Of a DNA stretch of 64,000 nucleotides, positions 17,631 through 26,700 are shown in pieces. The notes beneath the pieces were generated by a model, which was given only the letters and a program-made list of their open reading frames with translations, was not told where the DNA came from and searched no databases. The DNA is taken from positions 1,178,001 to 1,242,000 of the forward strand of contig NZ_JABBGH010000002.1 in NCBI RefSeq assembly GCF_012927305.1, in the 5' to 3' direction. Positions within the stretch are counted from its first letter, which is position 1, and the number at the start of each line of letters is the position of its first letter. The stretch comes from Hymenobacter polaris. Lineage in GTDB: Bacteria > Bacteroidota > Bacteroidia > Cytophagales > Hymenobacteraceae. The position numbers and the translations under genes were made by a program.

Positions 17631-18206
17631 CTATTCACCCAGCCACACCGCTAGGTCGTGAAACGTGCGCACGGCCGAAGCTACCAGCTCGTCCTCGTTT
17701 TCGGGGGTGGCGGCCGCGGCCAGCAGGCGGCAAGTAGCTTGCCAGCGCGGTCCGGTGAGGGCGCCGTAGGCCGTAAAATAGCGGCGGGCCGCGCCCAGGC
17801 CCACTTTTTCGAGCTGCCGGGCTATCACCTGGCCGCCCAGCGTCGAGCCCTCCAGCACGTAGAGCACCCCTAGGGCCTGGGTGGGCGTGGCCAGCGGCGG
17901 CAGCACCGGGCACAGCGGCAGCGGCAGGGCCGAGCGGCCCAGCAAGTCCTGTAAATCGAGCGGGATGAGGTAGGCGCGCCGGCGGCTAAACAACTCCCAG
18001 GCTGGATCGAGGGCCGGCCCTAGGCGGTTGATGCCTTCTTCGAGGGGCAGCACGAAGCCAAAGAGCTTGCTCAGAAACCAGGCCGCGTCGGCCGCCTCCA
18101 CAGTGCCGGCCGCCAGCGCCTGGTTGAAGCGGTTGGCTTCTACGGCCTCGTGCTGGGCGTGGGTTTCGCGGCGCAGCCGCTGCAAAATGGGTGGGGTGGG
18201 GTTCAA
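17631..18206 (-). CDS. bphO: Bacterial heme oxygenase (biliverdin-producing)
   Basis: 191 residues of the all-helical heme oxygenase family. A proximal histidine candidate lies in ETHAQHEAVEAN, and the distal helix shows YVLEGSTLGGQVIA, the glycine-rich signature. It opens heme to biliverdin IX-alpha, CO and iron, giving the phytochrome chromophore. The start is taken as TTG at 18206 because the protein then begins MNPTPPILQRLRRETHAQH; no ATG fits this frame. It is the first gene of the four-gene light-signalling operon. Confidence 0.87.
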   Translation of the reverse strand: MNPTPPILQRLRRETHAQHEAVEANRFNQALAAGTVEAADAAWFLSKLFGFVLPLEEGINRLGPALDPAWELFSRRRAYLIPLDLQDLLGRSALPLPLCPVLPPLATPTQALGVLYVLEGSTLGGQVIARQLEKVGLGAARRYFTAYGALTGPRWQATCRLLAAAATPENEDELVASAVRTFHDLAVWLGE

Positions 18207-18257
18207 GTGGTTGGGTGGTTGAGTAGGTAAGTTCCTGGTTTATGGTGGTTGGCAAAC

Positions 18258-18365
18258 AGGCGGTTATGCTGAGCAGAGTCGAGGCATCTCTACCGCGTAA
18301 GTAATCCCAATGTTAGAAGTTAGTTGCGCGGTAGAGATGCTTCGACAAGCTCAGCATGACCGCCT
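18258..18365. repeat. REP-like inverted repeat, family 1, copy 3
   Basis: The left arm AGGCGGTTATGCTGAGCAGA then TCGAGGCATCTCTACCGCG pairs with the right arm CGCGGTAGAGATGCTTCGAC then AAGCTCAGCATGACCGCCT. It lies between the murB stop and the heme oxygenase start, upstream of the light operon. Confidence 0.85.
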
Positions 18366-18399
18366 TTTTAACCCGTCAACTACCCAGGCGCTTACCTAC

Positions 18400-19446
18400 T
18401 TACAAGATATTCACTTCAGGGTGCAGCTCGATGCCAAACTGCTCGCGTACGCTGCGGATAATATCATCGGCCAGAGCGCGCAGCTCGGCGCCGGTGGCCC
18501 CGCCGTGGTTGACCAGCACCAGGGCCTGGCGCGCGTGCACGCCGTGGGTGCCTAGGCCCTCGCCGCGCCGCAAGCCTTTGAAGCCGGCCTGCTCGATAAG
18601 CCAGCCGGCGGGCACCTTCACGCCGCCCGGCACCGGGTAGCCGGGCAGGGTAGGGTAGCGGCGCTGCAGCTCGTCGAACTTGCTCTGCGAAATTTCGGGG
18701 TTTTTAAAAAACGACCCGGCATTGCCAATGTCGGCGGGGTCGGGCAGCTTCGAGCGGCGAATGTGCACCACGGCCCGGCTCACGTCGTGCGGGGTGGGCT
18801 CGGCCTCCACCCCCAGGTCGGTAAGCGTGTCGCGGATGGCGCCGTAGCTCACATTGAGGGGGCGCCGGGCGGCGGCGCGGTGCAGGCGCAGCACCACGGC
18901 CGTGACGATGTAGCGTCCCCGCAGCTCGCGCTTAAATACGCTCTCGCGGTAGCCAAAGCCGCACTCCTCCTTCGAGAATACGCGCAGCTGCCCGGTGCTG
19001 ATTTCCAGCGCTTCCAGCCGCTCAAAGGCATCTTGCAACTCCACGCCGTAGGCGCCGATGTTTTGCAGCGGGGCCGCGCCCACTGTGCCGGGTATCAGCG
19101 ACAGGTTTTCGAGGCCGTGCAGGTCCTGCCCTAGGGCATATTCCACCAGGCCGTGCCAGCTTTCGCCGGCCCCGGCGCGCAGCAGGGCCGCGTAGGTGGC
19201 GGCGTCTTCCTCCACTATTTCCAGGCCCTTCATCTCGTTTTTGAGCACCACGCCCGCAAAATTCTCGGTCAGCAGCAGGTTGGAGCCGCCGCCCAGCACC
19301 AGCAGCGGGCCGGCCTGCACCTCGGGCAGGGCCAGCAGTTGGCGCAGTTCATCGGCCGAGGCAAAGCGGGCGAAGTAGCGGGCCTCGGCCTCCAAGCCAA
19401 AGGTGTTGTAGGGGCGCAGCGAAACGTGTTCTTCGAGCAAAGGCAT
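18400..19446 (-). CDS. murB: UDP-N-acetylmuramate dehydrogenase
   Basis: 348 residues, cytoplasmic FAD enzyme that reduces UDP-GlcNAc-enolpyruvate to UDP-MurNAc for peptidoglycan. The FAD-binding segment LVLGGGSNLLLTENFAG, SLIPGTVGAAPLQNIGAYGVEL and the C-terminal catalytic region (GNAGSFFKNP, GFKGLRRGEGLGTHGVHARQALVLVN) are all present. Full length for a type I MurB. The start at 19446 follows a GACCTTTG box by four bases. Transcribed toward the light operon but separated from it by a REP-like repeat. Confidence 0.94.
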   Translation of the reverse strand: MPLLEEHVSLRPYNTFGLEAEARYFARFASADELRQLLALPEVQAGPLLVLGGGSNLLLTENFAGVVLKNEMKGLEIVEEDAATYAALLRAGAGESWHGLVEYALGQDLHGLENLSLIPGTVGAAPLQNIGAYGVELQDAFERLEALEISTGQLRVFSKEECGFGYRESVFKRELRGRYIVTAVVLRLHRAAARRPLNVSYGAIRDTLTDLGVEAEPTPHDVSRAVVHIRRSKLPDPADIGNAGSFFKNPEISQSKFDELQRRYPTLPGYPVPGGVKVPAGWLIEQAGFKGLRRGEGLGTHGVHARQALVLVNHGGATGAELRALADDIIRSVREQFGIELHPEVNIL

Positions 19447-19450
19447 GCCG

Positions 19451-19458
19451 CAAAGGTC
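19451..19458 (-). promoter_or_regulatory. -7-like box GACCTTTG before murB
   Basis: On the minus strand GACCTTTG ends four bases before the murB ATG. The same octamer lies five bases before the RNA methyltransferase ATG at 48789, suggesting a shared promoter type. Confidence 0.35.
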
Positions 19459-19547
19459 GGCAAGCCGCGCAAACTGCGCGTGGCCCCCTAGGCCCAGCCG
19501 CGGCGCCTAAGCGGTAGCCGCAAGCCAGGCGCTGGCCGCGTCTCCCT

Positions 19548-19555
19548 TATTTTTA
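19548..19555 (+). promoter_or_regulatory. -7-like box TATTTTTA before kptA
   Basis: TATTTTTA ends five bases before the ATG at 19561. Same spacing and sequence as the box before 11631. Confidence 0.4.
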
Positions 19556-19560
19556 ACCCC

Positions 19561-20103
19561 ATGACGCCCGCCGAAGCCACCCGCCACAGCAAGTTTCTGA
19601 GCCAGCACCTGCGCCACCAGCCTGAGGCCCTTGGCCTAACGCTGGCGCCCGGCGGCTGGGTGCCAGTAGCCGATTTGCTGGCCGCCTGCGCCGCCCACGG
19701 CCACCCGCTCACCCGCGCCGAGCTAGCGGAAATCGTAGCCGGCAGCGATAAGCAGCGCTTCGCGTTCGATGAAACCGGCCAGCGCCTGCGGGCGCAACAG
19801 GGCCACAGCGTGGCGGTCGATTTGCAGCTGGTGCCGGCCACGCCGCCCGCCGTGCTCTACCACGGCACCGTGGCGGCGGCGCTGCCCGCCATCGGGCGCG
19901 AGGGCCTACGCCCCATGGGCCGCCACCACGTGCACCTATCGCCCGACGAGGAAACGGCCCGCCGCGTGGGCAACCGCCGCGGCCCGGCCGTGCTGCTGCG
20001 CATCAATGCGGCGGGGCTGCACCAAGCCGGCGGTGTTTTTTACCAAAGCGGCAACGGCGTGTGGCTGGTCGCCGCCGTGCCGCCGGAGTTTATTGGTAAG
20101 TAA
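19561..20103 (+). CDS. kptA: RNA 2'-phosphotransferase, Tpt1/KptA family
   Basis: 180 residues. The N-terminal winged helix (SKFLSQHLRHQPEALGL) and C-terminal ADP-ribosyltransferase-like domain (LYHGTVAAALPAIGREGL, GRHHVHLSPDEETA) match KptA, which moves an internal RNA 2'-phosphate onto NAD+. Eukaryotes use it in tRNA splicing; bacteria have no such splicing, so the physiological substrate here is unknown. Reported alternatives include removal of 2'-phosphates from damaged or ligated RNA and ADP-ribosylation of nucleic-acid ends. It is monocistronic and convergent with a lipoprotein gene. Confidence 0.9.
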   Translation: MTPAEATRHSKFLSQHLRHQPEALGLTLAPGGWVPVADLLAACAAHGHPLTRAELAEIVAGSDKQRFAFDETGQRLRAQQGHSVAVDLQLVPATPPAVLYHGTVAAALPAIGREGLRPMGRHHVHLSPDEETARRVGNRRGPAVLLRINAAGLHQAGGVFYQSGNGVWLVAAVPPEFIGK

Positions 20104-20110
20104 GTGAATG

Positions 20111-20249
20111 AGTAGACGAATAAATGAGTAAGCGAGGCGGTCATGCTAAGCCTGCCGAAGCATCTCTACCACGCCCCTAGGGTACTGTTCGAGAGAGACG
20201 CTTCGGCAGGCTCAGCATGACCGCCTCACTTACTCACCTACTCATTTAC
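20111..20249. repeat. REP-like inverted repeat, family 1, copy 4
   Basis: The core arms GAGGCGGTCATGCTAAGCCT and AGGCTCAGCATGACCGCCTC run from 20134 to 20227, and weaker outer complementarity (AAATGAGTAAG with CTTACTC...CTCATTT) extends it. The loop again contains CCCTAGGG. It fills the gap between the convergent kptA and lipoprotein genes. Confidence 0.85.
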
Positions 20250-20251
20250 CG

Positions 20252-20800
20252 CTACGGGATGTTGGCGTGCGCGGTGAAGCGCGAGTCGGCGCGGATGTCG
20301 GTGTCCTGGCGCAGAGGCTGGGCAATTTGGGCCTGCGTGGTGAGGGTGTACGAGCTGGCTTTTAAGTACTTGTCGAGCTGGTTGCCGGCCGGGTTCAGGG
20401 TGATGCTGGTTTGGCTTTTAGGCACGGGGCTCAACGAGGCGAGCAGCACCTTGTCCGAGCCGCTCGCATCGCTGGAAATGTAAATGCTGATGCTTTGCAG
20501 AAAGTCGAAGTTCTGCGTGCTGGGGTTGGTAGTGGTGAGTGTCAGCTGGTCGAGGGTCACGTTTTGCACGTACTGGGCGCTCGTGTTATTGTTCTGGTAC
20601 GTACTCTGCGCCGTCGATTTCACCGTGGAGCCCGGCAGGCTAAGCACCGCCCCCGCCACCGTGGCCGAAGCTGGGATGGTGAAGCTGGTGGAGTCGTTGA
20701 CCTGGAAGCTGAGCAGGTTGGCGATTTTCTGGCAGCCAACCCCTAGGGCCAGTAACGCCACGAAGACAATAAAGAGCTTGAGGAAACTAGATTTTTTCAT
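20252..20800 (-). CDS. Lipoprotein of unknown function
   Basis: 182 residues with a lipoprotein signal (FIVFVALLALGVGCQ, predicted lipidated Cys near residue 23). The mature part is Ser/Thr/Asn-rich and looks all-beta (SISIYISSDASGSDKVLLASL), suggesting a small periplasmic or outer-membrane beta-sandwich. I do not recognise a family. It is a single gene with its promoter in the AT-richer stretch before the trehalase gene. Confidence 0.7.
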   Translation of the reverse strand: MKKSSFLKLFIVFVALLALGVGCQKIANLLSFQVNDSTSFTIPASATVAGAVLSLPGSTVKSTAQSTYQNNNTSAQYVQNVTLDQLTLTTTNPSTQNFDFLQSISIYISSDASGSDKVLLASLSPVPKSQTSITLNPAGNQLDKYLKASSYTLTTQAQIAQPLRQDTDIRADSRFTAHANIP

Positions 20801-21094
20801 AAAAATAAGAAGATAGCAATGGTTCAGCTAAGGTAAAGTACGAACGCCCAATACCACCCGGATTTTAGGTGAACTATTATTTTTGCTGGTCGAATTGCTG
20901 GTCTAACGTGCTCAGAACGCCCGTTTGCGCCGTGATAGAACGGCGAGGCTAATCGACGCTGCCTCGCTTAGCTGCTGCGAACTACAATGCTGTTTGCTAT
21001 TGGATAAGTACTAATTGCGGCGGATATGGTAGGTGCATCCCTAAATTGGGAAAATTCGCCCGTGGCGTACCTTGCCCGCCTGATTTCCACCCCC

Positions 21095-22780
21095 ATGAAA
21101 CACCTTTGGCTCACGGCCGGGGCGCTGCTTTTATCGGCCGCCACCCGGGCCCAAACGCCGGCCAGCCCCGGCTCGGCGGCTTCGCTGCCTACCCCGCGCC
21201 AGCTCTACCCCGGCCTGTTTGAAGCCGTGCAGCTCGGCCGCGTGTATGCCGACGGTAAAACCTTCGTGGATGCCCGGCCCTCGGGCAGTGCCACGCCCGC
21301 CGAGATAGTAGCCGCCTACGAAAAGCAGCGCACCCAGCCGGGCTTCGACCTGAAAGCGTTTGTGGGTCAGTATTTTCTGCCGCCCGTGGCCGCCACCGAT
21401 TTCTACCATAGCAACGTGGCGGCTGGCATTCGGGCGCACCTCGACACGCTGTGGACGGTATTGCAACGGCCGGCCCAGCCGCAGGCGGTGCCCTACTCGT
21501 CGCTGCTGCCGCTGCCCAGGCCCTACGTGGTGCCGGGCGGGCGCTTCCGCGAGATGTACTACTGGGACTCGTACTTCACGATGCTGGGCTTGCAGCAGGC
21601 CGGGCGCACGGCCCAGGTGCGCGACATGGTGGCCGATTTCGCCTCGCTCATCGACCGCTACGGCCACATTCCCAACGGCACGCGCACCTACTACCTTACC
21701 CGCTCGCAGCCCCCGTTCTTCGCCCTGATGGTGCAGCTGCTGGCCCACGCCGAGGGCCCTAGCAGCCAGGCGTATATCCAGTTTCGGCCCCAACTGCAGC
21801 GCGAGTATGCCTACTGGACCGCCGACGGCGCCCAGCCCCAGCCCGGCACCGCCACCCGCCTGGCGGTGCGCATGCCCGGCGGCGAGCTGCTAAGCCGCTA
21901 CTGGGACGACAGCGACCAGCCCCGCGAGGAGTCGTACCGCGAGGACGTGGAAGCCGCCAAAACCACCGCCCAGCCGCCCGCCGAGTTTTACCGCAACGTG
22001 CGCGCCGCTGCCGCCTCGGGTTGGGACTTCAGCTCGCGCTGGTTTGCGCCCGGCCAGGGCCTAGGCACCATCCGCACCACCCGCCTGGTGCCCGTTGACC
22101 TCAACTGCCTGCTGCTGACCCTGGAGCAAACCCTAGGCCGCGCCGCCCACCAGGCCGGCGACTCTACAGAGGCCCCGCGCTACCGCCAACTGGCGCGGGC
22201 GCGGGCCGCCGCCATCCGCCGCTACTGCTGGGACGACAAGGCCGGCTTCTACACGGATTATGACTTGGATGCGCGCCAGCCCACGGCGGCCCGCACCCTG
22301 GCGGCCGTCTTCCCGCTTACCTACGGCGTGGCCACGCCCGCCCAGGCGGTGCTAGTGGCGGGGCACCTGCGGCGCGAGTTTTTGCAGCCCGGCGGCTTGC
22401 TGACGACGCCCGTGGCCAGCGGCCAGCAGTGGGACGCGCCTAATGCCTGGGCCCCGCTCGAGTACCTGGCCATTACGGGGCTGCGCCGCTACGGCCAGCA
22501 CGCCCTGGCTGATACCATTGCTCACCGCTGGATGCGCGTGAACCTGCGCGGCTTTGCCCAAACGGGTAAGCTGCTGGAAAAATATAACGTGACGGCCACC
22601 GGCAGCGCCGCCGGCGGGGGCGGCGAATACCCCCTGCAAGACGGCTTCGGCTGGACCAACGGCGTGCTACTGACCTTACTCAACGCCCCGCAGCCTACCC
22701 AGCGCCCCGCCGCGGCGCGGCGCCCCCTGGCTCCGCCCCGCAAGCCGGAAGAACAGAAGCGGACAAAAGCTATTCAGTGA
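21095..22780 (+). CDS. treA: Secreted trehalase, GH37
   Basis: 561 residues. Signal peptide MKHLWLTAGALLLSAATRAQ, then the GH37 catalytic (alpha/alpha)6 barrel. Trehalase signature 1 is PGGRFREMYYWDSY at 147-160 and signature 2 is QWDAPNAWAPLE near the C-terminus. It hydrolyses trehalose to glucose in the periplasm. The acid Asp is expected in the SGWDFSSRW segment (AAASGWDFSSRWF). The longer frame from 21026 would precede the signal peptide, so 21095 is used. The C-terminal 40 residues are Ala/Pro/Arg-rich and probably unstructured. Confidence 0.92.
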   Translation: MKHLWLTAGALLLSAATRAQTPASPGSAASLPTPRQLYPGLFEAVQLGRVYADGKTFVDARPSGSATPAEIVAAYEKQRTQPGFDLKAFVGQYFLPPVAATDFYHSNVAAGIRAHLDTLWTVLQRPAQPQAVPYSSLLPLPRPYVVPGGRFREMYYWDSYFTMLGLQQAGRTAQVRDMVADFASLIDRYGHIPNGTRTYYLTRSQPPFFALMVQLLAHAEGPSSQAYIQFRPQLQREYAYWTADGAQPQPGTATRLAVRMPGGELLSRYWDDSDQPREESYREDVEAAKTTAQPPAEFYRNVRAAAASGWDFSSRWFAPGQGLGTIRTTRLVPVDLNCLLLTLEQTLGRAAHQAGDSTEAPRYRQLARARAAAIRRYCWDDKAGFYTDYDLDARQPTAARTLAAVFPLTYGVATPAQAVLVAGHLRREFLQPGGLLTTPVASGQQWDAPNAWAPLEYLAITGLRRYGQHALADTIAHRWMRVNLRGFAQTGKLLEKYNVTATGSAAGGGGEYPLQDGFGWTNGVLLTLLNAPQPTQRPAAARRPLAPPRKPEEQKRTKAIQ

Positions 22781-23012
22781 AGCTGCCCACTGCCGCGGGC
22801 CTAGGCGCTAAGCAGCCATTGGCTAAGGCCTGACGTACGGAACCTAACGCAGGAAATAAGTAGCGCCGCGTGGGTGAATAGGCTTGCTGAGTATACCGCC
22901 GCACATTGGCCGCATAAGCTGGCGCGGTAGCGATGCCCAGGCCGAGGGCCCTAGGTGCTGAACGAAGCAGGCGACCTAGCACTGCGTGAAAGGGCTAGGG
23001 CAAAGGGCCTAA
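22781..23012. other. Non-coding gap after treA
   Basis: No credible gene in either strand. The stretch contains two CCTAGG sites (near 22800 and 22952) but no evident terminator with a T run. Confidence 0.5.
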
Positions 23013-23235
23013 TTAACCCAAGTTGCGGAGCATAAGCAAGTCATCAATTCCCCTCTTTGGCCAAGGAGGCGATGCTTTGGCGAAGCCGAAGCGGGGGTGG
23101 TTGACGTCGGTGAACGACCCGCCCACCAACTCGTTCAACGCCTACAACCACCCCCGTTGGCGCGGCGCGTCAACATCCCCTCCTTAGCTAAGGAGGGGAG
23201 TGCACTGCCTGGCACTACCTCGCAACTTGGGTTAA
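23013..23235. mobile_element. MITE-like element with 15-bp perfect terminal inverted repeats
   Basis: TTAACCCAAGTTGCG at 23013-23027 is exactly inverted at 23221-23235. Inside are nested inverted segments: CCCCTCTTTGGCCAAGGAGG against CCCTCCTTAGCTAAGGAGGG, and GGGGGTGGTTG against CAACCACCCCC. The total of 223 bases has no ORF. The outer TTAA on both ends could be a target duplication, which would make CCCAAGTTGCG the true terminus. It has the form of a non-autonomous transposon or a large structured repeat. No transposase with these ends is in the window. Confidence 0.75.
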
Positions 23236-23426
23236 CTATGCGCCGCTAGCTGTCCCGCTTAGAGGCCAGTTAGCGAGCCAAAAGCTTCTGCAGTAGCAAA
23301 CACTTGAAGTACAGCGCGTGAAGCGGATGATTCGGGTGCCGAGGTGATAAGTTTGGGTTAGTAGTCAGGTAAAGCTTGACTAGGAATACACTAGCTGACC
23401 AGAGCACAGGGCACTTAATTTTTCAA

Positions 23427-23446
23427 TAACACAATCGTTAATTAAA
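23427..23446. promoter_or_regulatory. Weak LacI-type half-site
   Basis: AACACAATCGTTAATTAA has the left half ACACAATC with a central CG, but the right half is degenerate. It lies 220 bases before the better site upstream of susC and could be an auxiliary site. Confidence 0.3.
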
Positions 23447-23660
23447 TTTTTATGATGTTGATTTAAAATGGGTTATAAAAGATTAAAGTTGATGTGCTAG
23501 GCATTTGGTAAGTCTGAGCGCTGGGAAAGTAGCTGGCTCTAGCTTTGCCATTCGTCTTTTGTTCAGTACTATTGCCTTTAGGTTAGCTGAATAAACGGCC
23601 ACGGGGCAACTTATTAGCTCCTTCTGCGGGAGGAAGCTGGCGTGGGCGCTTGTTACTGAT

Positions 23661-23680
23661 TTGCACAATCGTTTGTGAAT
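23661..23680. promoter_or_regulatory. Candidate LacI-family operator upstream of susC
   Basis: TTGCACAATCGTTTGTGAAT is an even palindrome around a central CG: CACAAT against CACAAA on the opposite strand, 7 of 10 positions symmetrical. It matches the sites at 46128 and 46245 next to the LacI-family gene. It is 57 bases before the susC start. Confidence 0.6.
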
Positions 23681-23736
23681 TGTTTGTGCTTCCCTCCTGT
23701 TGCTTTTACTATTTTCCCACCCAACCCCTTTCTTTT

Positions 23737-26700
23737 ATGAGAAAGTCAATACCAAAAATGCGGCGGCTCGTATTGCCCGCTGCACTTAGCTGCTTGGCGT
23801 TCCAGCCGCTCCTGGCCCCCGCAGCCACCCCTAGGGCCCATCGGCTGGCGGTGCTGGCTGGCCCCGTAACCGGGCGCATTGTAGATGAGAAAGGCAACGG
23901 GATGCCGGGTGTGAACGTGGTAGTGAAGGGCAGTAGCCTCGGCACCCAAACCAATGCCGACGGTAACTACACCCTGGAGGTGCCCGATGGCGCTACCCTG
24001 GTATTTTCCTTCGTGGGCTACGCAACCCAGGAAGTAGCCGTGAACGGCCGCAGCACCGTGAGCCTGGCCCTGGTGCCCGATAGCAAGTCGCTGGCCGACG
24101 TGGTAGTGGTGGGCTACCTGGCCCAGGACCGCCAGAACGTGAGCAGCGCCGTAAGCGTGCCTAATTTAAAGGAAGCCACCAAGCAGCCCGTGCCCACTAT
24201 TACGCAGGCGCTGCAAGGGCAAGTAGCTGGTCTGCAAGTAACTGGCTCGGGTGGCCCCGGCGATGCGCCGGTGGTAATCATTCGGGGAGCGGGCAGCGCG
24301 GGTAATAGCAACAGTGCCCCGCTCTACGTCATCGACGGGTTGTGGACCGACAACATCCGCGACCTAAACCCCAACGACATTGCCACGCTCACGGTGTTGA
24401 AGGACGCTTCCTCGACGGCCATTTACGGCGCGCGCGGGGCGAACGGCGTTATTCAGATTACCACCAAGAAGGGCAAAGCGGGCGTGCCTACTATCGGCGT
24501 GAATGCCTACGCGGGCATCGACAATGTGTATAAGCGCTACCAGCTGACCAACGCCAGCCAGTGGGCCGACCGCGCCGTGCAGGCCTACGCTAACGCGGGC
24601 ATCAACCCGCTCAACGCCGGCCAGAATAGCTTGGCGGGCGCGGTGAAAGGGCCGGGCGGCGCCTTTAACCCCAATATTGATACCGACTGGCAGAAGGAGT
24701 TTTTCCAAACCGGTAAGGTAGAGGACTATAACGTCAACTTTTCGGGTGGCACCACTGGGGAAGGCGTGAGCAGCAACTACCTGATTTCGGGCGAGTACTT
24801 CCACCAGGAAGGGATTGTGAAAGGCCCCGACTTTAAGCGCTACAGCTTGCGCCTAAACTCGGGCATGACCAAAGGGCGCTTTAAGTTTCAGGAAAATGCC
24901 CAGCTCACGCACATCAACACGACGCTGCTGAACGGGGCGCCGTTTATTGATGTGCTAACGATACTGCCCAGCGTGCCGGTGTACGACCCGAACAACCTCG
25001 GCGGCTACGGCACGGGCTCAACCATTAACAACACCTTCGCTACCAACCCCGTGGGGGCGCAGCAGCTACTGCGCCGCACGCAGTCAGACAACCGGGTGGC
25101 GGGCAACATGACGTTCGATTACTCGATTTTCGACTTCCTGACTTACCGCCTCAACCTGGCCATGGATGGCCATACCTACAGCAACGCCGATGCCCAGAAG
25201 CTGGGCATTCTGCGCCAGAACACGCAGATTAATACCTCGTCGCTAAGTGAATATCAGGGCTACGACGTGTTTTTGATGGCCGAAAACACGCTGAATTTCA
25301 ATAAGAGCTTTGGCGACCACCACGTGAACGTGCTGGGCGGCTACTCGGAGCGCTACTACGACTACCACAACACCACGGCGCAAACCCAGGGCTTCACGGC
25401 CACGCCGCAGTACTACTTCCAGCTAAGCGCCGGCCAGACAGTGGGGGTGGTGCAGGGCACCGAGGGGGTCATTACCAACCGTTCGTACTTCTCGCAGGCT
25501 ACCTACGACTACAAAAACCGCTACCTGCTGAGCGGTAGCTACCGCCGCGACGGCTCGTCGCGCTTTATCGAGCAGAACCGCTTTGGCAACTTCGGCGCCG
25601 CTTCGCTGGGCTACCGCATCAGCGAAGAGGACTTCTTTAAAAATGCCCTGCCTGCCGTCAGCAACCTGAAGCTGCGCGCCAGTTACGGCGTTATCGGCAA
25701 CGACCAGCTGACGGGCGACTACTACGGCGCCTACCTGCCCACGCCCAACATCAACCAGAACACCAACTACGTGCTGGGCAACGGCCAGGTCATCACCAAC
25801 GGCCGCACCCAGGTAGTGCTGGCTAGCCCCGGCTTGCAGTGGGAAGAGCGCCGCACCAAGGATGCGGGCCTCGACCTGGCGCTGTTCAGCAACCACCTGA
25901 CCCTGACGGCCGACTACTACATTTCGGAAACGCGCAAGGCGCTGGCCCCAGTAGTGGTACCCATCTACACGGGCAACTTCGGAACGGTGTTCCAGAACGC
26001 GGGCAATATTGAAAACCGGGGCGTAGAACTGGCCCTAGGGTACCAGAATAGCACAGCCAGCGGCTTCACCTACAGCATCAACGGCAACATTACCACGCTG
26101 CGCAACCGGGTGCTGGCGCTGCCCAACGCGGGCCAGACGCTGGTAGATGCCCAGGGCCTGACCAGCACCAGCGTGGGTACCAGCTTAGGGCAGTTCTTCC
26201 TGATTCCAATGGCCGGCATCTTCCAAAGCCAGGATGAGGTGAACAATTACAAGTCGGCCGATGGCAAGGTGATTCAGCCCTACGCTTCGGCCGGCGACGT
26301 GAAGTATGCCGACACCAACGGCGACGGGGTAATTGACGTGAAGGACCGGGTGCACGTGGGCTCGGCTTTCCCTACGCTGCAGTACGGCTTCAACGTGAAC
26401 CTCGGCTACAAGGGCTTCGACCTATCAATTTTCGCGCAGGGCGTGAGCGGTAACCGTATTTTTAACAACGCCAAGGTGGCGCTGGAGAGCTACAACGGCC
26501 CCACCAACTTTGAGGCGAACGTGCTGCCCTGGACGGCCGATAACCCGTCAAACTCGGTGCCGCGCGCGCTGCAGGGCGGTAGTGCTAACCCTAACTTGGC
26601 CCTGGCCGCGTCGCAAAACGCCCTCTACCAAACCACGCGCTGGCTGGAAGACGGCTCCTACCTACGCCTGAAAAACGTGCAGCTAGGTTACACTTTCGGA

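Larger units (their letters stand above)
23236..23736. other. AT-rich regulatory region upstream of the arabinose locus
   Basis: About 500 bases without a gene, distinctly AT-richer than the surroundings from 23400 on. It contains the candidate operators near 23427-23446 and 23661-23680 and should carry the susC promoter and leader. Length suggests a substantial 5' leader or additional regulator sites. Confidence 0.55.

Noticed and set aside
23041..23220. CRISPR-like repeats
   Set aside because: The repeated segments here are inverted, not direct, and occur once each. There are no spacers of regular length and no cas genes in the window.
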